Source: Plantago elongata
Taxonomy: Eukaryota > Streptophyta > Magnoliopsida > Lamiales > Plantaginaceae
DNA: 55,297 nucleotides
Direction of reading: 5' to 3'
Assembly: GCA_036897095.1 (NCBI GenBank)
Contig: JAYMSP010000369.1
Span: 1 to 55,297 of the forward strand
Positions 25,501 to 34,500 of this stretch are shown in pieces. Each line of letters starts with the position of its first letter. The stretch's first letter is position 1. Position numbers and translations under genes: made by a program. A model generated the notes under the pieces. The model was not told where the DNA came from. It searched no databases and saw nothing but the letters and a program-made list of their open reading frames with translations.

Positions 25501-28500
25501 TATGCTCAGCTCGCAACCCAGACCGAATTACATCCTGAACACAACAATGACGAAATCATTAGTAAAAAAGTCACATTTGGCGACTTTGTTCGAAGGAGTG
25601 AGGTCGATGAATCTGACACCAGAGGAGACTATGTTGAGAGACAGCCCTCAGCCAATTGGGCTTCTAAAGCTGCAACACATCCTATAGACCTTGAAGATCC
25701 AAGCTCTTCATATTCTCCTTATCTAACACCAGTGCTCGAGGAACCAACATCCTCCTTCTCTGAGGGTCTGATCTTGAACTTCAGTTAAGTTTTGCCGTTC
25801 ACATGGTTTATTGGGGTCAAGTACTGAACTTTTGCAAATAATGATCAGCTGCAGATGATGACCCACCTCCAGGCATAGAGGGGCTTCAAATTTCGGGTGA
25901 AGCCTATCCTGGAAAGGAACTTGAAGCTTGTGGATATTCCACGAATGGAACAACAAGTTGTAACTTTGAGGTGCCTCTATCATCCCTCACTTTTGATGTA
26001 GAACTTGAATAGTGCCTTCGTTTACTCATTTTGTGGTCGCATATACCTTAATGTGCAGTGGGTGCGTCATTTGGAAGATGGATCTTTCAATTATATTGAC
26101 GGTATTTTTATGAGTAGCTTCATTTGGTATTTTCTTCTTCTCGTATTTATGTTATTAAACTTTTTCTTCTGCAACGATATTGTCTACAGGGGCAAAACAA
26201 CCAAACTATTTAGTTACTGCAGATGATATTGATACTTATCTTGCCATTGAAGTACAGCCTTTGGATGATAGGAAGCGGAAGGTACTGCCTTGTATGTGTA
26301 TGAGCATCCTTTATGCTACTTCAATTAATACATGGGCAGTAACATAAATAGGCAGGGACGTTTAGGAAATCATGAGGGCAATATCCACCAGTTCTTGCTG
26401 TACAACTATGAACCTTTCAGCAGATGGCAAAGAAAGAGAGAAAAAAAGAAACAAAAAAAGCAAAGGATAATAATGAGATTAGACATGTCAAAGTGAGTAG
26501 GTTTTAAATTCTGGATGAATTATCTCATCAAAGAATTTGATTTTCTTCACAGGGGCTTTAAAGACAGCAACTTGGTACACAACCCCAAAAGTTCCCTTAT
26601 CCAATTATTTAAAACTCAATCTTTTTATGACATCAATAAGCGGATCTGCTTATATGCTGCTCCATTATGGCTGCTATATTGCAATAATAGATGATCTACT
26701 GTCCCCCGTCCCTTCAGCAGCAGATATTTCTTTTCTTCTTTTCCCCCTCTCCATGGACAGCTCTCCACAACCGAAATGCTTACCATGTTGGGATTTTACT
26801 CGAAATAGTTTTTTGTGGAAGCTTCAACCCTGAATGCGTTCCACTATCAAATGGTAAAGGACCAGATGGGTAAGAACAACTTCTTTGCAAAATGTCAACC
26901 TGTTCCTATCTCTTCCACTATCAAATGGAAAAGGAATAAATAAAGATCCATTCTTAGCCAATTTCAACTGATTACTATCTCTTTGACCAAAGCTGGCTTT
27001 TACTTTTTGTAGTGCCACAAATAGCTTATTTAATGGAATTGATATGACCAACTTCTAGTCTGCAATTTTTTCTAAAATTCAAAAATTTCAGGCTGACCTC
27101 TTCATTTTTAATTTGTTTGATTTACCATCACCGAAGGTGCAGCCTTGCAGCTATGTTGTAGCACCCGAAATGTTACTCTCAATGCTTATTGCACGACCTT
27201 CCATTCGAAAACTGATTGTGAAACCATCTCCCATGACATAACAGAACGTCATAACATTAACTGCTGTGATCTTTAGCTTTCTGAACTTCCAGTTGGCATG
27301 AAATCCTGGGTTGTTTTCGAATCCAAATTCAATGCACTAATAGGAACCAAAGTCCATTATTTACTTTCGTGCCTATCTTCGATAAACGTAAACTGGCTAC
27401 AAGAAATTATTTCCCCAAAATTGTCCTTCATGTGTTGCCAGATTGTTGGATCATCATCTACATCACTCTGCAAAATCTATCGGTATAAAAAAACTTGAAT
27501 CTGGAGCTCCAACTCTTTTAGTGGTCAATGCCAAAGATGGAAGCACTAAACATCTTGAGCGGGAGTTGTGTGCTGATGGAGTGGGAGAAAACAGTTTTGA
27601 TTCCTTGCTTGATAGCCTCCCAGGGTGTTTTGTAGAATGCCAATGAAATGCAATCAATTCTGGAATACACTTTGCTATCACTAACCTTTAAAAGACAAAA
27701 CGTTCCTATTTGTTAACTATATTGAATCATAAAGCTGTTCGCTACTATTCTGTGTTTCACATTTTCTCTTACTCGTATAAAAATCCTTATGAATTATTAT
27801 GTATGCCCTATTCTCGAACCTCACTTGGGGCGATATTGTCTTCAGGCTTTTATTTTCCTAACCGTTCTGTTTCCCCTTGGGAATTGGTTAAACATTTCTC
27901 AGCGCGTACTTTTTCCACTTCATGTTTTTATGATTTTGTAATTTATTAGTAAATTATCCAACAAAGTACTTGATATGTTTATGAACTTTGATACAAATAC
28001 TTATGCACATATATGATTGACCTTTGTTTATTGAGAATTGTATAGCAATGCCCTATATCTCAATAATCAATGTAGTCCCGCTCAACATATTTCTGCATGC
28101 TATACCTCGAACTACTTTTCACCCCTTGTAGTGCCATTGACCTTTGATGGTTACTCCCTCCCTTTGCACCTACTTTTTGCAAAATGTTTGAAGAATTAGC
28201 TACCTTTAGCAAAAAATTCCATTCTCACCAGCACCTGTCTCCTTTAAAGTTCACATATTTTCAATTTTTAACTAATTACCTATGATAAATAGGGATAGTA
28301 AACAGATCAACTTATTAAGAGTGGAAGTAGCTGAAACATCATATATCAAGAAAGGAGGGAGTATTATTTGATCAATGAAATGAAAATGCATTTGATGGGC
28401 ACATACAGCTTTTAACTGTCTGATAATACATGTTTATTGATATATCTGTTCAAATGCAGACATAGATGCATATTTAATTTCTATGTGTGCTCTGTCAGTT

Positions 28501-31500
28501 ATATCATTTTATTGCTTACAGTTCTCAAAACAAGTTTTCTTTGTACTCAGGGTGAACTTGTGAAAGTCTTTGCCAATGAGCACAGGAAAATTACTTGTGG
28601 TAATGAACTCTCGACCAATTCTGAACTACTGTGTATATTTATGTTTCAATGGAGTCTGTGATACGATTGATCAGTTAAAACATATTTTAATGCTGAAACT
28701 ATGTTGTTTTAAAAGGGAATTGACTAACATATGATAACAAGATTGTAATGTTCTAGAAGTACTAAACTTGTCCATTTTCAAAAATACAATTACCGGAAAA
28801 AGCAACATGCAAATTCTTTCCGGATTGGGCTATTTTCTTTGTCTGACTATGAAAGATATGTTCCTTGTTCTAATTATGTTGTCTCTCACATTTGATCTAC
28901 ATTTAGGGGTCACCATCTGGTATATCCTCAAATATTCCGCATTTATCTCTTACCCCTCGCCTCTTTACTCGTTCTGAGAAGTTGTGAAGTAGTACATATA
29001 TTTCTAGTATATTTGTAGCTCAAACCGTATTAAAAGGTTACAACTTTCCATTTTGGGCATTTCTTTGAGACATTTACAGTTCCTGAAATCGAAACCCACG
29101 ATCTCCACTTAGATATCTGGGTTAATCACTCTCTTTCATACTATATTCATTCTATCTCTTACTATTTACAATCTACTTTCAACTTTATCAATGCAAACCA
29201 TTTCTTTAACACACTTTCCTTAAAAATTGCCTTTTGACACCATTGTAAATATTTAAAAGAAATGGAGGGAGTATTTACAATGGACTTGTGAAGGAGTGAA
29301 TTGTGGTGTATCCAGTTAGTAATGGTTAAGTCACTTTAGTATCTCTTGTCCACCATCTAATGATATAAATTTCTAATATGCGGTTTCAGAATCAAGTTTC
29401 TATATACTACTTCCATTGATGGAGAAAAGATGCTTGGGATGGAGGTTCTAAATCAGTTATCATGTCCATCTCTTTGTATATAGTGGTTAATAGGATATGA
29501 TCGTTGGATGGATATTTTGACACTGTCTGGGAATAATTTTGCCAGACTTCACATCTTTCCCTTGACTAATGGGCAAAAACTTCCACCTTGAGTAGGTTTT
29601 TTATTCGGGACTTTAATCCACTGGAAAGTGTTGATTACTGGTAATTTGTAGCGACTAGGTATGCATGCGACAGACTCATGCATTATATATGAAAAGGAAG
29701 GTGGATTGGTTGGTCACCAAAATTTGCATTATGAAGTTGTCTGCTGTTAATTGAATGCAATGGTGTTTTCTCCACAGTTAAATGGCCCACCTTTGTAGGC
29801 TCGACAATTTATTTGATAAGGTGGTAATTGGGAAGTCGTTGTGTAGGTTTGTTATATAGGTGATAGCTTTTGGCGCCTTGTTACGTGTGGATAATATGAT
29901 GAATTGGAAGGTGGTTGTAGCTCTACTAAGTGCTGTGAATCTGACGAGTGAACCTGAATTTATTTGGAAGAGCTGGACTGACCTGCATGAAAGACTCTGG
30001 ATGGAAGTATCAAACACGAAGTTTGGTATGATCACTGGAGTGGATATCAACTGTTATAAAGTAGATATTCCACACTATTTAATATTTAAATCACCCGGAG
30101 GGTACAGTAGACATGCCAATGGAACTTAATAATGGCAATATTTGCTGGAATTGACTTTCAGAATGGATTTGCCTGATTTGGAAATCGAGGTGTTTAATGA
30201 CCTGCCTTCCTGGAGTGTGCTTCAGAAAATTCGTTAGTAATAGATGCCTTCATAGATTGAGTTTGCCCAGTGAAGAGCAAATTTGACCCGCACTAGACGA
30301 GGATATCCGTTTGAAGCTTATTTGAAATTTGGATGTGTAAGCTGCCACATGGAGCTACATAACTTTTATGGACAGTGGTATTGGGCAAGGTTTTGTAGAG
30401 TGGTGCACATGCTTGGTGCATGTTTCTTGTATGTTTGAATTGGTGAATACTCTGCTTGCATTTTGTTTCTTGTAAGTTTGAATTTCTTGTAAGTTTGAAT
30501 TGGTGAATACTCTGCTTGTCATTTTGTTTCTTGTAAGTTTGAGTTTTCCATCAAAACGCACTTACATGGGGCATGACAAGAAGCACTGAGGATATTATTT
30601 TTGTTTGCGAAGGTAGTTCACTCAAGCATTCATAAATTGTTGTAGAACTTTTTGGAGTTTGATCGCTGAAAGTATTGTTTGGCATCTTCGGAAAGGAATG
30701 GCAGATAGACATATATTCTGTGCTGTAGCTGAGGGTCCTAAAGATCTGCAGGATTTATTTTGCCCTTCATTGTGACATGTACTATGATACACTCCTGTAT
30801 TATTTACTCTCTTCTCCACGTGCTAATTGGCAATGTCTTAATCTAGCTTAGCTATCCCTGGAAATCCACATATCTCTTTCTGTCAATGGATTTATTTTCA
30901 GTTAATTTATCACATAGCTTCTGCAATTAAGTTTATTTCTCTTGCAGATCCTGAGATGCTGAGTTGCATAGAGAAAACCCTATACAGTGGTCATGCTTCA
31001 TACAAGTTATCTTTGTCGGTAAGAATGCACTTTTTAATTTTGATAACATATGATTGTTTTTCTTATCGCTTAGTTTTTAAGAAGGTGTAATTGATTTATT
31101 TCTATTCACAATTACTGTTTGGATTTGAAGACTGGATTTCTTGATATATGGGAGCCGGCTACTCTGTCCATTAAAAGGGATGGTTACAGCATAAAATGCA
31201 GTGGCCCTAGTGGTGTTTCAGCCATGGAGAAGTTCTCATCGACCACAATTGTATGTTTTCGATCTACTTATAATTGTAGTAAAGTCTGATCTTGATTGAG
31301 TATACATGGTTATACGTTTGAAATCTATTACAATATATAATAGCAGGTCTACTTTATATTGCCATGTTGAGGCTTTTGGTTGTCATGGTTGGTACCACCT
31401 GGCTTTTGATTTAGCTGCCCCAAATCAATACAAAAGATTCAGCGACTGAAATCTGAACACCTTTTTGTGAATTAAGTATTGGATTTACTGTAGCTCGGTG

Positions 31501-34500
31501 CTTATGTGTATGGAGCTTTCCTTTGTGAGCCAGAGTTTAAGCGGTGAGGCTTGGGTCCTCGTACATTAGTGCTTGGTGTTTTCGTTAAGCCTTCCATGTT
31601 GTAAGGATTTCTACACAAACGTGTTACATTTGTAAAAGCTGGAGACATGTCAAAGTTCACTGTGTTTCCATTTCTGTGGGCTGGATGACCTTAAAGAACA
31701 GATGTGCAGAAAATGAATGAAAAACCTAGAAAAATACATTTGACTTGATAAAATTAATCTTCTATGATATGAAGAATAATGAACTAGTAATTGTTGAGGT
31801 ACTAATGATGTAAATGGCTGGAACTTGATTTTGAGGAGGGATTTTCATGATTGTGAACTAGAGGAGTCCGAACTCTTATCGAATTCTTTGTACTGGATAA
31901 AGATCCAGTTTGGAGAAGCAGATTGTATTTTATTCAGGGTGATAAATACTGGTATTTTCTGTTTTGGTAGTCAGTGCACTTCCCTCATGGATCCCCTGTA
32001 ATTTCATGTAGATATGTATTTGCGGAAGCAGCCTTTAGGGTTGAGGAGTGTGGTAGTGTTGTTTCTCTTCTCAGTTTTGTGGGGGGGGGGGGGGGGGGTA
32101 GTGTGTGCAGTTAAAAGTAAAACTTATAGCGTTTGGAAGATTAATTTTATTAGTTGATTTGAATTAAAATAATACGCACTACCTGCTTAAAGCAGTTAGT
32201 AACTTAGAAGCAGTTGTTGAGTTGCTTCACTTTACCTTTTTATTAGAGAAGTTGCAGCAGAAGTTGTAATATAAAACTCTAAAAAACTTCCTTTTTTACT
32301 TCAAGAGCAGAAAACCACTTGTTTTTAGCATTTGCAAACACACTTAGGGCTGATTGTAGACACTGAATACTTGGGGCTGAATGAATGTCTTTTGTCCATG
32401 GGGGTTTCCTGATGGTGTAATCTGTGAAAGTAGATGGGCCACAATTCATCATTAAATTTTTACTAATTCTTGGAAGGGGCCTGTATTATTGAGGCACCTG
32501 AGCGACAGACTGATGTTCTTAGTAAAACCCTGTAAAGTTTCTTGCTATGACAATATTGTTTGTTGGTCCCTTTTAGTCCCTCTATAACGACGCTTGTTTA
32601 TTTTTTAAGTTATGGGGTATTATTGTTCTGGTCCACAAGCTTTTATTGTGTGATGCCTTGGAAGATAGATAATGTTCTGCCTGGAGAAGTAAATCAAGAA
32701 AAAGAAAACATGTTATTGTGGAATTTACTTCCTGGGTGCTTAATTTCGTGCTTGTGGAGTAACAGCTGTCATTGAGATGATATTTGCATCTATGTGTCGA
32801 GGAACTTAAAACTTTGCTATGTTAACATTGTTGCTAGAGATCCCTTAGTGGCTCAGTGTGCCTGACTCGTTCTTCTTACAGTCATTATCTTTGATTGTAC
32901 ACCTAATATATTCTCCTTTTCATTTTTGTAAATGTTCTTGTTTGCCTGTCTAAAATGTTGTGAAAGTGGTTTTCTAGGTCTAGTAGTCTACTTGAACTCT
33001 TAGCTTATTCTGCTCTATTATTTGCTCACTATCATCCTCCTTTCTCAACTGTTTAAGGTTTCTATACCTTATGGAAGCCCAACAGAATTTTCCATAGCTG
33101 ATCCAACACTGGGAAACGAGCGCATACTGAAGGTGGACAATAACACAACTGATATAAATAGGTGAGTTAAATCATTCCTTATCTGCTTTTATTTTTGTTT
33201 CCGCTCGTCTTTGTCATACTTCCCGTATGTTTGAGGAATGGAGATGACATGATGAGACGGTTAATATCTTTGGAAGTATAAATAATATACTGTATGATTC
33301 TAAAAGCATAATTAGATGAAACATTTGCCAACTTTACTACCTTATGTAAGAATAAATTGTCACATGGTGATAGTATTAAGACCACTCCCAATGGGTCATC
33401 GTGATGACCGTGAATAGTTGCAGTCATCTGTGATGACCACTACAGTCGAAAATCCTGTTCAATGGTCATCCGGATGACCATGAATAGTGCTTTTTTATTT
33501 TTTATTTTATATATTTTTTTATCAAGTTTAACATATTCTAAGAGTGTTTAGAAGTTGAAATTAATCAAATGGCATCATTAAAACTCATTTTTGAATTCTT
33601 TAATGAGTTGGGTAGCACGGGAGTAGTAATTGGGCTGAGTGCTTGAAGTGGAACTTTCGTAATCACTCCAACTTGGTAGTTTTTCTACATCATCATTGGA
33701 ACTGGATGATGATAGAATGCAGTTTTGGATTGATGATGAAGACATTTTTGAGAAGTGTAGAGATTTAGACATTTTGAGTTTAAGAAGTGGAAGAAGGGAG
33801 AAAATTGAATTGTGGTGAAAGGAGGTGAAAATAGGCTCTATTTATAGAGTTCGAAAAAATATAACCGTTGGTGGGTTTTTTTTTTTTTTTAAAAATAAAT
33901 TCAGATTTAAGTAATAAAAAAGAAAGAAGAATAAAAAAAATAAAAAGAAATGGGCCATATGGCCGTTGGGGTGGGCCAGGCCCCAACGGAGCCCCTTTGG
34001 CCGGGCCGGTGCACTCTGTTTTTTGAAGAAATTAAAGTTCATTAAGCCAAAACATGGAGTAGTACTGTAAGTGTCAAGGGTAAAAACCCAGTACAACTCA
34101 CAATAGCAAGCTAAACAGATCGTAGCAATCTATTTAGGATATCCAAACTAATCTAAACTAAAACAACTCCAGCCTAACAACTGTGATTGCTAGTAAAGAA
34201 AGACAAAGCTGTCAAAAATCGCACAAAGTTCCTGCTATGACTCCAGCTATGGCTGTGAACCAAGAATCAAGGAACACTGAGCCAAGAGCAAATAATATCA
34301 CAAGCCTTGGTCAGGGCAAACGCAGCCAGTCAGAGCAAAGGATATCCACTTGCAGGTTTGAATGAACTGGAGGGGGAGAGAGACAAGAATCATGATCAGA
34401 AGTCATCACCTTTGCACCACACCACCTACAACCATCCAGCACCACAAACCTGAACCAAGTATTAAGTTGTTACTTTCATGTATTACTGATTATCTGGATC